DNA from: Eubacterium sp. UBA4343
GTDB taxonomy: Bacteria; Bacillota; Clostridia; Lachnospirales; Lachnospiraceae
NCBI GenBank assembly: GCA_002394235.1
Contig: DGTF01000047.1
Location: 1-24,993 of the forward strand
Reading direction: 5' to 3'
Length of the DNA stretch: 24,993 nt
Below are positions 1-8,095 of this stretch, piece after piece. A program made the translations under genes and the position numbers. Within the stretch, counting starts at the first letter, position 1; every line of letters starts with the position of its first letter. The notes beneath the pieces are model-generated. The model ran no database searches. It was not told the origin of the DNA and saw nothing but the letters and a program-made list of their open reading frames with translations.

Positions 1-460
1 TCGTGTGCGGCGAGCGTCGCGGTAGCGAGATAAAACTCGCGCAGCGTATTTTATCTCGTTCAGCAGACGCCCGTACGATACATCGTGCCACATATGGTAC
101 AGGATACGGTTTTGTGAGAATTGCACATTGTTTATTTTCCGTCCAGGTGTTATGCTTTGTTTATGTTAACCCGTCAGCTGTTCTGAGTTCCTTTTCATTT
201 GTATTGTTTTTCACTTTAGTTTTCGTTTTCTGCTTTTCTTTCTTCTCTTTTGTTTTTATCTTTCCTTCTTCTCGTTATTTCCTTTCCTTTGTTTTGTTAT
301 CAAAGCAGCTTTTATATTTCGCTGCGTTCTTCTCTTACATTTCTATGTATTCCGTTTGATTTCGTCTTCTGCTTTTTGTTTTGACAGCTCTTTGTTTTTT
401 CGCAGCTTTTTTAAAGGTGTCGGTGTAATGACAAGATGATTGAATCGGGGGTGATGGAAG
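1..460. other. non-coding leader region upstream of comEC
   Basis: I see no convincing gene here. The first 110 bases hold closely spaced hairpins: a perfect 10-bp stem (26-35 with 49-58), then ACGAT-AC-ATCGT near 93-104, then a GTGCCA/TGGTAC stem with one G-T pair. Positions 180-415 are a strongly pyrimidine-rich tract on the + strand. A TTGACA hexamer sits at 381-386, but no good -10 follows at 16-18 bases, so I do not call a promoter. A 118-codon open frame (3-359) crosses the region. Its product is an F/S/V-rich string that simply reflects the T-rich composition, and it has no ribosome binding site or recognisable domain. The gene to the left of the window is unknown. Confidence 0.6.
26..58. 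repeat. perfect 10-bp-stem hairpin
   Basis: CGAGATAAAA at 26-35 pairs with TTTTATCTCG at 49-58. The loop is 13 nt and can itself form CGC-GCA-GCG. Two smaller hairpins follow within 50 bases. No U-tract follows directly, so it is not a standard terminator for either strand. It resembles the hairpin-rich spacers elsewhere in the window (4015-4128, 7930-8074, 15540-15805). Confidence 0.55.
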
Positions 461-2980
461 TTGAAATACCGGCCTGTCTGTATTGCCTGCGTTGTACTGA
501 TTCTGGGGATTCTGTTCTGCCGCTTTGCAGGAATCCCTGTTTTTGGCCGACCGAGAATTCCGGAGAGTGCGCGAAGAATTCTGAAGTCTGGAACGACTGC
601 CAGCTGTTCCGGAGAGATCGTCGATCGGAGCCGGAAGAAAAAATCCGTTCAGTATATTATCAGAGACTGCAGAGCTGAATTCCGGGATGATGAAAATCAG
701 GTTTGCAGCGTCCGGATCGGTTATCTGAAGGTTACGGTGCTGCCGGAGAAGAATTTTGCGGACGATGATGAATGGACCGGTACAGACCGGTTAACCACAG
801 AAGAATGGAAGTGTTTTGAAGATGCAGATCTTCCAGTCGGGAGCAGGGTGATATTCCGGGGAAAGCTGTCGGAAATCAAAGGACCTTCGAATCCGGGTGA
901 GTTTGACAGCAGGAAGTATTATGCGTGCAGGAAGATTTTTTATGAAATGGTGAACGAGAAAGCAACGGTGACAGAGGCGGGCAGAGGTTTGCGGGAGCAG
1001 CTTACAGCATTCCGGGAAAGGGTCGGCGTCCGGCAGGCGAAACTGATGCATCCGAAACAGGCAGGGGTTTTATCGGCCATGCTGCTCGGAGATCGTTCCA
1101 TGCTGAGCGAAGAGAGTATGGAACGCTACAGGTACGGCGGAGTCATACACGTGCTGGCAATTTCGGGACTGCATATTTCTCTGCTCGGGATGATCTTCTA
1201 TGAGCTGCTGTTCCGGGTTCTTCTTGTGGGTATGCCGTCCCATATCCGGGCAGGTCAGGCTGTTGCCGCCGCCGGAGCAGCTGTGGTGACAGGAATTTAT
1301 TGCATGTTTGCCGGATCTCCGATCTCTGCCGTCCGTGCGATGATCATGTTTGGGCTTGCGCTGGGCGCAAAAATACTGCGCAGATCATATGATGCGCTGT
1401 GCGCGGTAGGGGTCTCTGCTATTCTCCTGCTGGTCACAGGGCCGGGATATCTGTTTGATGCCGGATTTCAGCTTTCTTATGCGGCGGTCGGAGGCGCAGC
1501 AGTTTTTTATCCTGTATTTCTCAGGCTGATTCCGAAGGATTACTGGCACAGCGGAAGCCGGCTCAAGAAAATTCTCGAAAAAATTCTCGAGGCGTTTTTG
1601 ATGTGGGCGGCAGTCATGCTGTGCACGATCCCGGCCGCTGCTTCCGCCTTTTCAGAGATCGCGGTGCTGCCATTTGCAACGCTGGTGATTGTTCCGGCGA
1701 TGGGAGCGGTACTGATCCTCGGTATTGTCGGGAGCGCCGCAGGCATGCTGTGTTCTCCGGCAGGGTGGCTTCTACTGATTCCGGTCGATCTTTCGCTTCA
1801 GGTGTTTGAGAGAATTGCTTTGTTCGTGAAGAGCATTCCGGGCTCGGTATGGACGGTCGGGAAACCGGAACGGTGGCAGCTTGTGGCCTATGGAGTCTGC
1901 CTTTTTCTGGCGTGGATTTGTCTCAGACACGGTATGGGAAGGCGTGCGGCACTGGCGGTGGCTTCGGCAGTGCTGATTCTCTCTCTGAAGTGGAGCCCGG
2001 CGTTGTCGGTTGACATGCTGGATGTCGGACAGGGAGACAGCCTTGTCATCTCCCGGGGGCTTGGCATGTGGAAGCCTGGCGGGGATCCGGTGTATCTCGT
2101 CGACGGAGGAAGCAGCAGCGTGAAGCGCTCGGGGAAGTACCGGATCATGCCATATCTGAGGTCCCGCGGGGTTACAAGGATCCGGGGAATTTTTGTCAGT
2201 CACGGAGACCTGGATCATCTGAACGGGATCGAGGAGCTGCTGGAGGAGGTTGCCGGACAGCGGGTACACATCCGGGTGGACGTGCTTTATCTGACACTGC
2301 AGATGCAGGAGGACGCTGCAGGCGGACGCCTTATGAAATTGTGCAGGAAGGCAGGGATCCGGGTCGTTTTTCTAAAAAAAGGAGATATACTGCGCGATGG
2401 AAAACTCCGTATCCGGGTAATGCATCCGGATATGGAGCCTGGAGCTGTGTCGGGGACCGGACGTAGAGACGGCCGCTCTTCCGGTGCTCCATCGGGGGCT
2501 GAAAGCGGCGGCGCATCTGATGGCACGACCGGAGAAAGAAACGAGAACAGCATGGTTCTGCTTCTGTCTTTCGGGGACTTCGATGCACTTCTGACGGGAG
2601 ACCTGGAAGGAGACGGAGAGCGTGAAGTTCTGGAGGAGACCGGATCTGTGGAGTATCTGAAGGTCGCGCATCACGGCTCACGCAATTCTACTTCGGCTTC
2701 GTTTCTCCGCAAGGCATCACCGGTTGTCTGCATGATTTCTGCACCGGAAAAGAGCAGGTATGGACATCCTGCGGGAGAGACGCTGACAAGGATCCGCGAG
2801 GTAGGAGCGGAATATTATGTGACGAGAGATTGTGGTGCCATCTCTGTGGAAACGGAGGGAAGAGGAAGTTTCCGGATCCGGACTTTCCGGAGAGAAGCGG
2901 AGAAGTTTCAGGATCAGAACACATCGGAGGTGAGCGGAGAAGTTCCGGGATCAGAACTTTTCGGAGAGGAGCGGATATGA
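461..2980 (+). CDS. comEC: ComEC/Rec2 family DNA uptake channel with metallo-beta-lactamase domain
   Basis: This is the inner-membrane channel that passes single-stranded DNA into the cytosol during natural transformation. The 839-residue length is usual for the family. An N-terminal soluble OB-like region with hydrophobic start (about 1-185) is followed by the polytopic competence domain (about 195-510, including the RYRYGGVIHVLAISGLHIS stretch). The C-terminal metallo-beta-lactamase-like domain has MLDVGQGDS (about 517-525), SHGDLDH (about 579-585) and AHHGSRNS (about 735-742). The TTG start at 461 is chosen because an in-frame stop lies at 452 and a GGGGGTGA ribosome-binding match ends six bases upstream. 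Residues about 662-692 are a low-complexity G/S/A/R insertion inside the nuclease-like domain. The C-terminal tail carries a short nucleotide duplication. holA follows after 50 bases, a pairing common in Firmicutes and probably one transcript. Competence in this organism is inferred, not shown. Confidence 0.95.
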   Translation: MKYRPVCIACVVLILGILFCRFAGIPVFGRPRIPESARRILKSGTTASCSGEIVDRSRKKKSVQYIIRDCRAEFRDDENQVCSVRIGYLKVTVLPEKNFADDDEWTGTDRLTTEEWKCFEDADLPVGSRVIFRGKLSEIKGPSNPGEFDSRKYYACRKIFYEMVNEKATVTEAGRGLREQLTAFRERVGVRQAKLMHPKQAGVLSAMLLGDRSMLSEESMERYRYGGVIHVLAISGLHISLLGMIFYELLFRVLLVGMPSHIRAGQAVAAAGAAVVTGIYCMFAGSPISAVRAMIMFGLALGAKILRRSYDALCAVGVSAILLLVTGPGYLFDAGFQLSYAAVGGAAVFYPVFLRLIPKDYWHSGSRLKKILEKILEAFLMWAAVMLCTIPAAASAFSEIAVLPFATLVIVPAMGAVLILGIVGSAAGMLCSPAGWLLLIPVDLSLQVFERIALFVKSIPGSVWTVGKPERWQLVAYGVCLFLAWICLRHGMGRRAALAVASAVLILSLKWSPALSVDMLDVGQGDSLVISRGLGMWKPGGDPVYLVDGGSSSVKRSGKYRIMPYLRSRGVTRIRGIFVSHGDLDHLNGIEELLEEVAGQRVHIRVDVLYLTLQMQEDAAGGRLMKLCRKAGIRVVFLKKGDILRDGKLRIRVMHPDMEPGAVSGTGRRDGRSSGAPSGAESGGASDGTTGERNENSMVLLLSFGDFDALLTGDLEGDGEREVLEETGSVEYLKVAHHGSRNSTSASFLRKASPVVCMISAPEKSRYGHPAGETLTRIREVGAEYYVTRDCGAISVETEGRGSFRIRTFRREAEKFQDQNTSEVSGEVPGSELFGEERI
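2897..2966 (+). repeat. 37-bp-period imperfect tandem duplication in the comEC 3' end
   Basis: Bases 2897-2929 and 2934-2966 align over 33 positions with five mismatches, both beginning GCGGAGAAGTT and ending TCGGAG. The 37-base period is not a multiple of three, so the two copies are read in different frames and give different peptides (EKFQDQN... and GEVPGSELF...). The repeat lies in the last 30 codons, outside the catalytic-like domain, so the tail probably tolerates length change. Confidence 0.7.
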
Positions 2981-3030
2981 TAAGATGAGACAGTAAGCAG
3001 AAAAACCCGTGAGAAGGAGATGGCGGAAGA

Positions 3031-4008
3031 GTGAAGATCATTCGTGAAGATATCAAAAGCGGCAATTTTAAAAAGGTTTATCTTCTGTACGGGGAAGAGG
3101 CATATCTGAGAAACCAGTACAGGGATCTTCTGATCCAGGCACTTGTGCCGGAGGGGGATACCATGAACTATACAAGATACAGCGGTAAGGATCCGGATGA
3201 GCACGAGATCATCTCGCAGGCGGAGACACTGCCTTTTTTCGCGGACCGGCGGGTTATTCTTGTGGAAAACAGCGGATTCTTTCGCCGGAAGACGGAGCGG
3301 CTGGATGACTACATGGATCATCTGCCGGACTACCTTGTGATGGTTTTTGTGGAGGACGAGGTTGACAAGAGGAACCGTCTCTACAAGCAGATTCAGAAGA
3401 AGGGGCATGTGGCTGAGTTTGCGGCGCAGACAGAGGAGACCCTGACCCGGTGGGTGCTGACGCGCATGACCAGGGAGGGGAAGAAGATCACCAGGAAGGA
3501 TATGAACCATTTTCTGGATATGACAGGAACAGACATGGCAAATATCAGCAGTGAGCTTGAAAAACTGCTCTGCTATACCATGGGCAGGGAGGTCATTACA
3601 GATCAGGACATTGACGCGGTCTGTGCGCCCCAGATCACGAATCAGATCTTCGACATGATACGTGCGGTTACGGAACATCAGCAGAAAAAGGCGCTGGATT
3701 ATTACTATGATCTTCTGGCGCTCAAGGAAGCGCCGATGCGGATTCTGTATCTCCTGGCGAGGCAGTATAATCAGCTCCTTCAGGTGAAGACACTGGCGGC
3801 AGACGGAGTGCCGAACCGTGAGATTGCGCCAAAAGTTGGCATGCCGCCGTTCGCGGTCAGCCGCACGCTCGGATTGTGCCGGAATTATACAATTCCGCAG
3901 CTTGAATCCATTGTGAGGGAATTTGTGCAGGTTGAGGAAGAGGTAAAGACGGGGCGGCTGGATGACAAGCTGAGCGTGGAGATGATGATTGTGAAATGGA
4001 GCCGGTGA
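3031..4008 (+). CDS. holA: DNA polymerase III delta subunit (clamp loader)
   Basis: HolA (YqeN in Bacillus) is the clamp-loader subunit that opens the beta sliding clamp so it can be placed on primed DNA. The 325-residue protein begins MKIIREDIKSGNFKKVYLLY and continues GEEAYLRNQYRDLL, the typical delta N-terminus where a degenerate P-loop fold starts. The FEMALE-like central part (FADRRVILVENSGFF) and the helical C-terminal collar domain with RILYLLARQYNQLLQVK are also characteristic. Delta lacks a working Walker A motif, and none is seen here. The GTG start has an AAGGAG 11 bases upstream. It follows comEC closely and converges on rpsT, the usual comEC-holA-rpsT order. Domain boundaries are approximate. 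Confidence 0.93.
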   Translation: MKIIREDIKSGNFKKVYLLYGEEAYLRNQYRDLLIQALVPEGDTMNYTRYSGKDPDEHEIISQAETLPFFADRRVILVENSGFFRRKTERLDDYMDHLPDYLVMVFVEDEVDKRNRLYKQIQKKGHVAEFAAQTEETLTRWVLTRMTREGKKITRKDMNHFLDMTGTDMANISSELEKLLCYTMGREVITDQDIDAVCAPQITNQIFDMIRAVTEHQQKKALDYYYDLLALKEAPMRILYLLARQYNQLLQVKTLAADGVPNREIAPKVGMPPFAVSRTLGLCRNYTIPQLESIVREFVQVEEEVKTGRLDDKLSVEMMIVKWSR

Positions 4009-4014
4009 AAACTG

Positions 4015-4128
4015 CAGGTATGAGCGTTTTCGCCGTGTTTCACACGTCTTCACGCTCATACCTGTTGTCGTCGCTAATGTTCTTGCCCACTGGTGAGCAA
4101 GCTCCCCGTGGGCCAAGAACATTGCGAC
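4015..4128. repeat. two large nested stem-loops between convergent holA and rpsT
   Basis: The first element has 12-bp perfect arms, CAGGTATGAGCG (4015-4026) and CGCTCATACCTG (4053-4064), enclosing a perfect inner hairpin CGTGT-TTC-ACACG (4034-4046). The second pairs AATGTTCTTG plus CCCAC (4076-4090) with GTGGG plus CCAAGAACATT (4108-4123) with one bulge. Outer GTCGC/GCGAC bases extend it to about 4070-4128, and an inner GAGC-AA-GCTC lies in its loop. Neither has a U-tract. The right arm of the first contains GCTCATACCTGTT (4054-4066), a 13-mer repeated exactly at 7960. They may stop or stabilise the holA transcript, or be copies of a dispersed structured element. Confidence 0.7.
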
Positions 4129-4140
4129 TGGACTTATACA

Positions 4141-4172
4141 ATAAAAAAACACGAGGCGACGACTCCTCGTGT
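4141..4172 (-). terminator. rho-independent terminator of rpsT
   Basis: On the minus strand, ACACGAGG (4172-4165) pairs perfectly with CCTCGTGT (4156-4149) around an 8-nt loop and is followed directly by seven T residues (complement of the A run at 4143-4149). It lies 22 bases beyond the rpsT stop. On the + strand the same stem is not followed by a strong T run, so it fits rpsT better than holA. Confidence 0.88.
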
Positions 4173-4194
4173 ATGCTCGTTTATTTATGATTGT

Positions 4195-4458
4195 TTATTG
4201 AATAGAGTTTACAGCTTTGCTTAAGCGGGAAACTTTTCTGGATGCGTTGTTCTTATGAAGAACGCCCTTTGTCTCGGCTTTGTCGATGACCGATGTTGCA
4301 TTCAGCAGAGCAGCCTGTGCAGCTTCCTTGTCATTCGCAGCAACTGCAGCCTCAACCTTTTTCATAGATGTTTTTACTGCAGACTTGATGGCCTGATTTC
4401 TCTCGGCCTTTGTTTTGTTAACGAGAATTCTCTTCTTCGCGGATTTGATGTTAGCCAA
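4195..4458 (-). CDS. rpsT: 30S ribosomal protein S20
   Basis: S20 is a small basic helical protein that binds 16S rRNA early in small-subunit assembly. From a TTG at 4458-4456 the product is 87 residues beginning ANIKSAKKRILVNKTKAERN after the initiator and ending SRLSKAVNSIQ, a textbook S20. An in-frame GTG three codons upstream would overlap the ribosome binding site. The AGGAGG (minus strand, 4472-4467) is eight bases from the TTG, and the known family N-terminus (M-A-N-I-K-S-A-K) matches the TTG start. It is the only minus-strand gene, a monocistronic unit with its own promoter (4541-4569) and terminator (4141-4172). S20 synthesis is known in some bacteria to be limited by a weak start codon, and the TTG here would suit that, by inference. 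Confidence 0.96.
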   Translation of the reverse strand: MANIKSAKKRILVNKTKAERNQAIKSAVKTSMKKVEAAVAANDKEAAQAALLNATSVIDKAETKGVLHKNNASRKVSRLSKAVNSIQ

Positions 4459-4540
4459 ACTGTACACCTCCTTTTGTTTTATTTATTAATAGAATGTTCT
4501 TTATAGGATGACACTTTTCCACTTCCGAACATGCCTATTT

Positions 4541-4569
4541 ATATTATTCTATTTCCCATTGGTTGTCAA
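4541..4569 (-). promoter_or_regulatory. sigma-A-type promoter for rpsT
   Basis: On the minus strand a perfect TTGACA (4569-4564) is separated by 17 bases from TAATAT (4546-4541). An overlapping TATAAA lies three bases further down. This leaves a short AT-rich leader of about 60 bases before the AGGAGG of rpsT. The -35 box borders the 13-bp-arm inverted repeat at 4574-4660. Confidence 0.78.
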
Positions 4570-4573
4570 CCGG

Positions 4574-4660
4574 AATCTTCGAAAAAATCGTGAATCTTTT
4601 CACTCCCTTTTGACTTCTACTGACCGTTTTCCGGCCATCACCGGCCCTTTTTCGAAGATT
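4574..4660. repeat. inverted repeat with 13-bp perfect arms between divergent rpsT and lepA promoters
   Basis: AATCTTCGAAAAA (4574-4586) is the exact reverse complement of TTTTTCGAAGATT (4648-4660), with 61 bases between. The interior holds a second small stem GTGAA-TCTT-TTCAC and a CCGG-CCATCA-CCGG element. The left arm lies four bases beyond the rpsT -35 box, where an UP element or operator would act, and the right arm lies 17 bases before the lepA -35 candidate. A two-site operator able to loop DNA, or a cruciform, would both fit. No protein is assigned. Confidence 0.65.
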
Positions 4661-4677
4661 TTCCCTTTCCCTGCACC

Positions 4678-4706
4678 TTGCGGCTCCAGATAAAGTCGAG
4701 TATAAT
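4678..4706 (+). promoter_or_regulatory. probable promoter for lepA-hemW
   Basis: A perfect TATAAT (4701-4706) is preceded by TTGCGG (4678-4683) with 17-base spacing. The -35 is weak (three of six) but the -10 is ideal. It implies a leader of about 125 bases before lepA, which contains CATGT-TT-ACATG near 4797-4808 but no recognised riboswitch. Confidence 0.6.
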
Positions 4707-4838
4707 CTCACTGTATATCTGTCGGAGTCTGCCTGAATGCGAAGGAAGCGGAAAGAGGAAAAGCCCCGCGGTGGATTCCGGAGGGATGATCTGCACATGT
4801 TTACATGATACATAATCTCAAAAACCGGAGGTAGTGCC

Positions 4839-6653
4839 TTGTCATTAATAGATCAGAGCAAAATCAGAAATTTCTGCATCATCGCCCATATCGATCACGG
4901 AAAATCGACACTGGCGGACCGGATCATCGAGAAGACGGGTCTTCTCACCAGCCGTGAGATGCAGAATCAGGTCCTTGACAATATGGATCTGGAGCGGGAA
5001 CGTGGAATTACAATAAAAGCGCAGGCATGCCGTACGGTCTACCGGGCGAAGGATGGAGAAGAGTATATCCTGAATATGATCGATACCCCCGGCCACGTAG
5101 ATTTTAATTATGAGGTTTCCAGAAGCCTTGCGGCCTGTGATGGCGCTGTTCTTGTGGTGGACGCGACGCAGGGAGTGGAAGCACAGACGGTGGGAAATGT
5201 ATATCTTGCCATGGAGCATGATCTGGAAATTTTTCCAGTGCTGAATAAAATCGATCTTCCGAGCGCACATCCGGAAGAGGTAAAAAGCGAGATTGAGGAT
5301 GTCATTGGGCTGGACGCGGAAGATGCGCCCGAGATTTCGGCGAAGACAGGTCAGAACGTTGAGGATGTGCTTGAAGCAATTGTGCATAAGATTCCGGCTC
5401 CGGAAGGAGATGTGCAGGCACCTTTGAAGGCACTTATCTTTGACTCCATCTACGATTCCTATAAGGGAGTGATTATCTCCGTCCGACTTCGGGAAGGAAC
5501 GGTGAAGCCGGGAGACCGGATCCGGATGATGGCGACCGGGGCGGAAGAAGAAGTAGTTGAGGTCGGTTATTTTGGCGCCGGGCAGATGATTCCGTGTGAT
5601 GTTCTTGAGGCCGGTATGGTGGGCTATATCACTGCGAGCATTAAGAACATCAAGGATACCCGCGTTGGAGATACCGTGACAAATGCGGACCGCCCCTGTG
5701 CAGAGCGGCTTCCCGGTTACAAAAAGGTACAGTCCATGGTATACTGCGGGATTTATCCCGCAGATTCGGCGAAGTACCCGGAACTTCGGGATGCGCTGGA
5801 GAAGCTTCAGCTCAATGATGCGTCCCTGTATTATGAGCCGGAGACTTCGGCAGCGCTGGGATTCGGGTTCCGCTGCGGTTTTCTCGGTCTGCTTCATCTG
5901 GAGATCATCCAGGAGCGGCTGGAGAGAGAATATAATCTGGACCTTGTCACAACAGCACCAGGAGTTGTATATAAGATTCACAAGACGAGCGGAGAGGTCG
6001 TGGAACTGACGAATCCGTCCAATCTCCCGGATCCTTCGGAGATCGAATACATGGAGGAACCGATGGTGAAGGCAGAGATCATGGTGACGACCGAGTTTGT
6101 CGGCCCGATCATGCAGCTCTGTCAGGAGCGCAGGGGCGAATATCAGGGGATGGAGTATATTGAGACCACCCGGGCGCTTCTGACCTACCATATTCCACTC
6201 AATGAGATCATCTATGATTTCTTTGATGCTCTGAAATCGAGATCGAGAGGGTACGCATCTCTGGATTATGAGATCATCGGCTATCAGAGAAGTGAGCTGG
6301 TGAGACTTGATATTCTGGTCAATAAGGAGCCGGTGGACGCCCTGTCGTTCATCGTATTCGCGGACTCCGCCTATGAGCGCGGCAGAAAGATGTGCGAGAA
6401 ACTGAAGCAGGAAATCCCGCGGCAGCTTTTCGACATTCCGATTCAGGCTGCTGTCGGATCGAAGGTGATCGCGAGAGAAACAGTAAAGGCTCTTCGCAAG
6501 GATGTGCTTGCAAAATGCTACGGCGGAGATATTTCCCGGAAGAAGAAGCTGCTGGAAAAACAGAAGGAAGGAAAGAAGAAGATGCGTCAGATCGGAAATG
6601 TTGAAATCCCCAAGGACGCTTTCCTCAATGTTCTGAAGCTGGATGAGAATTAA
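4839..6653 (+). CDS. lepA: elongation factor 4 (LepA), ribosomal back-translocase GTPase
   Basis: LepA/EF4 is a translational GTPase that acts on stalled or assembling ribosomes. The 604-residue length is typical. The G1 motif HIDHGKSTL is at 17-25, the ERGITIKAQ switch near 55-63, G3 DTPGH at 82-86 and G4 NKID at 136-139. Domains II, III and V ([14 protein letters not shown], near 345-360) precede the LepA-specific C-terminal domain with [27 protein letters not shown]. The TTG start is supported by GGAGG (4827-4831) seven bases upstream and by the conserved start [20 protein letters not shown]. The 3' end overlaps the hemW start, so the two are probably cotranslated. In Bacillus-like genomes gpr and spoIIP often lie between rpsT and lepA; here that interval holds only regulatory DNA. 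Confidence 0.97.
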   Translation: MSLIDQSKIRNFCIIAHIDHGKSTLADRIIEKTGLLTSREMQNQVLDNMDLERERGITIKAQACRTVYRAKDGEEYILNMIDTPGHVDFNYEVSRSLAACDGAVLVVDATQGVEAQTVGNVYLAMEHDLEIFPVLNKIDLPSAHPEEVKSEIEDVIGLDAEDAPEISAKTGQNVEDVLEAIVHKIPAPEGDVQAPLKALIFDSIYDSYKGVIISVRLREGTVKPGDRIRMMATGAEEEVVEVGYFGAGQMIPCDVLEAGMVGYITASIKNIKDTRVGDTVTNADRPCAERLPGYKKVQSMVYCGIYPADSAKYPELRDALEKLQLNDASLYYEPETSAALGFGFRCGFLGLLHLEIIQERLEREYNLDLVTTAPGVVYKIHKTSGEVVELTNPSNLPDPSEIEYMEEPMVKAEIMVTTEFVGPIMQLCQERRGEYQGMEYIETTRALLTYHIPLNEIIYDFFDALKSRSRGYASLDYEIIGYQRSELVRLDILVNKEPVDALSFIVFADSAYERGRKMCEKLKQEIPRQLFDIPIQAAVGSKVIARETVKALRKDVLAKCYGGDISRKKKLLEKQKEGKKKMRQIGNVEIPKDAFLNVLKLDEN

Positions 6654-7929
6654 AACCGGCATGGAATTATACATTCATATCCCGTTCTGCGCGAGAAAAT
6701 GCGGATACTGCGATTTTCTCAGTTTTCCCTCGGAGTGCGGCACACAAGACAGATATGTGGAGGCGTTGGTGCGAGAGATCCGGAGTTTCTCCGGTATGGA
6801 GCAGAGTGTTTCTTCTATATATATCGGGGGAGGAACCCCTTCTCTTCTTCCGGCGGAGAAGATTGCGGAAATTATGCACGCGGTCAGAGAGACCTTTTAT
6901 CTGGAACCGGATGCGGAAATTTCGATGGAAGCCAATCCCGGAACCGTACAGCCGGGAAGCCTGTCTGTTTACCGGAGGGCGGGAATCAACCGGCTGAGCT
7001 TCGGCTGTCAGTCTGCTGACGACGGGGAATTGAAGCGCCTCGGCAGAATTCACACGTATCAGGCGTTTCGGGAGAGCTTCGCGTACGCAAGGGAGGCGGG
7101 CTTTTCCAATCTGAACGTGGACCTGATGTCGGGACTGCCGGGACAGACGGAGGAATCCTGGGAGAGAACACTTCGGCGGATCGCAGAGGCAGGCCCGGAG
7201 CATATATCTGCATACAGCCTGATCATCGAGGAGGGAACGCCTTTTTACGAAAAATATCACGGGGTCTCCGGTTTGATTGCCGGAGGAGATCCGGATGCCC
7301 GTGTAAGAGAACTTGAAGAAGAACAGTATCATCTGAGATCTGAGGAAGTGCTCCCCGGTGAGGAAACGGAGAGACGGATGTACGAGCGGACAGAGGAGAT
7401 CCTTGCCGGCTATGGATTCCATCGGTATGAAATCTCAAACTACGCGAGAAGCGGGAGAGAATGCCGCCACAATGTGGGATATTGGACAGGGGTTCCGTAC
7501 CTCGGACTGGGGCTGGGAGCGTCTTCCTTTACGGGGCGTCTCCGGTTCCGGAACACGGATGATATCGGAACGTATCTGCAGACACACGCCGGAGAGGAGA
7601 ACGACGGAAGCGTACGGAAGCTGTATGGTGGAGAGAGCTTATCCGTGGAGGAAATAGGGGAAATCCTTTCGGAAAGCGGACGGGAAGAGCCGGAAATTCT
7701 TGGAAGAGGAGACCGGATGGCGGAATTTATAATTCTGGGACTCAGAATGACGTCCGGAATCCGCAAAGAGGAGTTCAGCTGTCGCTTCGGAGAGGATGTA
7801 ATGGAGGTATATGGCAGCACAATCCGGAAGTATGAAGCGGCTGGCCTTCTGCGGGAGGAGGGAGGAAATCTGTTCCTTACCCGCCGGGGGCTTTCCCTGT
7901 CGAATACGGTCATGGCGGATTTCCTGTAG
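6643..7929 (+). CDS. hemW: HemW-type radical SAM protein (heme chaperone; older name coproporphyrinogen III oxidase-like)
   Basis: HemW proteins bind heme and a [4Fe-4S] cluster and are proposed to deliver heme to respiratory proteins; many are misannotated as HemN. The radical SAM cluster motif CARKCGYC is at residues 16-23, the GGGTP motif of the SAM site near 63-67, and the HNVGYW segment fits the HNxxY heme-binding motif of HemW. At 428 residues it is longer than usual (about 380). Extra residues lie at about 207-238 (G/E/R-rich) and again near 320-350. The ATG at 6643 overlaps lepA by 11 bases; an ATG at 6661, giving [10 protein letters not shown], is an alternative, and neither has a strong ribosome binding site, which suggests translational coupling to lepA. 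The next gene is uvrA rather than the hrcA-grpE-dnaK operon often found here. Confidence 0.9.
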   Translation: MRIKTGMELYIHIPFCARKCGYCDFLSFPSECGTQDRYVEALVREIRSFSGMEQSVSSIYIGGGTPSLLPAEKIAEIMHAVRETFYLEPDAEISMEANPGTVQPGSLSVYRRAGINRLSFGCQSADDGELKRLGRIHTYQAFRESFAYAREAGFSNLNVDLMSGLPGQTEESWERTLRRIAEAGPEHISAYSLIIEEGTPFYEKYHGVSGLIAGGDPDARVRELEEEQYHLRSEEVLPGEETERRMYERTEEILAGYGFHRYEISNYARSGRECRHNVGYWTGVPYLGLGLGASSFTGRLRFRNTDDIGTYLQTHAGEENDGSVRKLYGGESLSVEEIGEILSESGREEPEILGRGDRMAEFIILGLRMTSGIRKEEFSCRFGEDVMEVYGSTIRKYEAAGLLREEGGNLFLTRRGLSLSNTVMADFL

Positions 7930-8095
7930 GTTTAGGGGTGTACGAAGCAGCGCGAGAGTGCTCATACCTGTTTGCAGCACGGAAGATGCGAAGCAGCTTC
8001 CGTGACGCTGGAACATATGCACATTGCGGTGGTCCCGCAGGAGGACGCCGGGATATGTATAAAGCCGGGCCGGCATAAGAGTTAGGAGTTTAAAA
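7930..8095. repeat. structured spacer between hemW and uvrA
   Basis: The spacer holds a perfect 8-bp stem CACGGAAG/CTTCCGTG (7978-7985 with 7997-8004, 11-nt loop), a GCGG-TGGTC-CCGC stem (8026-8038) set inside ACATAT/ATATGT arms (8013-8018 with 8053-8058), and the odd palindrome GCCGG-G-CCGGC (8064-8074). GCTCATACCTGTT at 7960-7972 is identical to 4054-4066. The AGGT...ACCT ends around 7928-7969 look like a decayed form of the 4015-4064 stem-loop. No U-tract terminator and no good promoter were seen. Confidence 0.6.

Noticed and set aside
3..359. 118-codon open frame on the + strand before comEC
   Set aside because: Composition is T-rich and the product is an F/S/V string without a ribosome binding site; the start lies inside a hairpin cluster.
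2914..4152. 412-codon minus-strand frame across holA
   Set aside because: Antisense to holA and running through the structured spacer and the rpsT terminator; no recognisable domain.
4845..6674. 609-codon open frame on the minus strand across lepA
   Set aside because: It mirrors the whole of lepA, a strongly conserved gene; the product (many L, H, R, I residues) looks like an antisense shadow caused by codon bias.
6643..7929. HemN (oxygen-independent coproporphyrinogen oxidase)
   Set aside because: The lepA linkage, the CxxxCxxC motif near the very N-terminus and the HNVGY segment fit HemW; the longer N-terminal region of HemN is missing.
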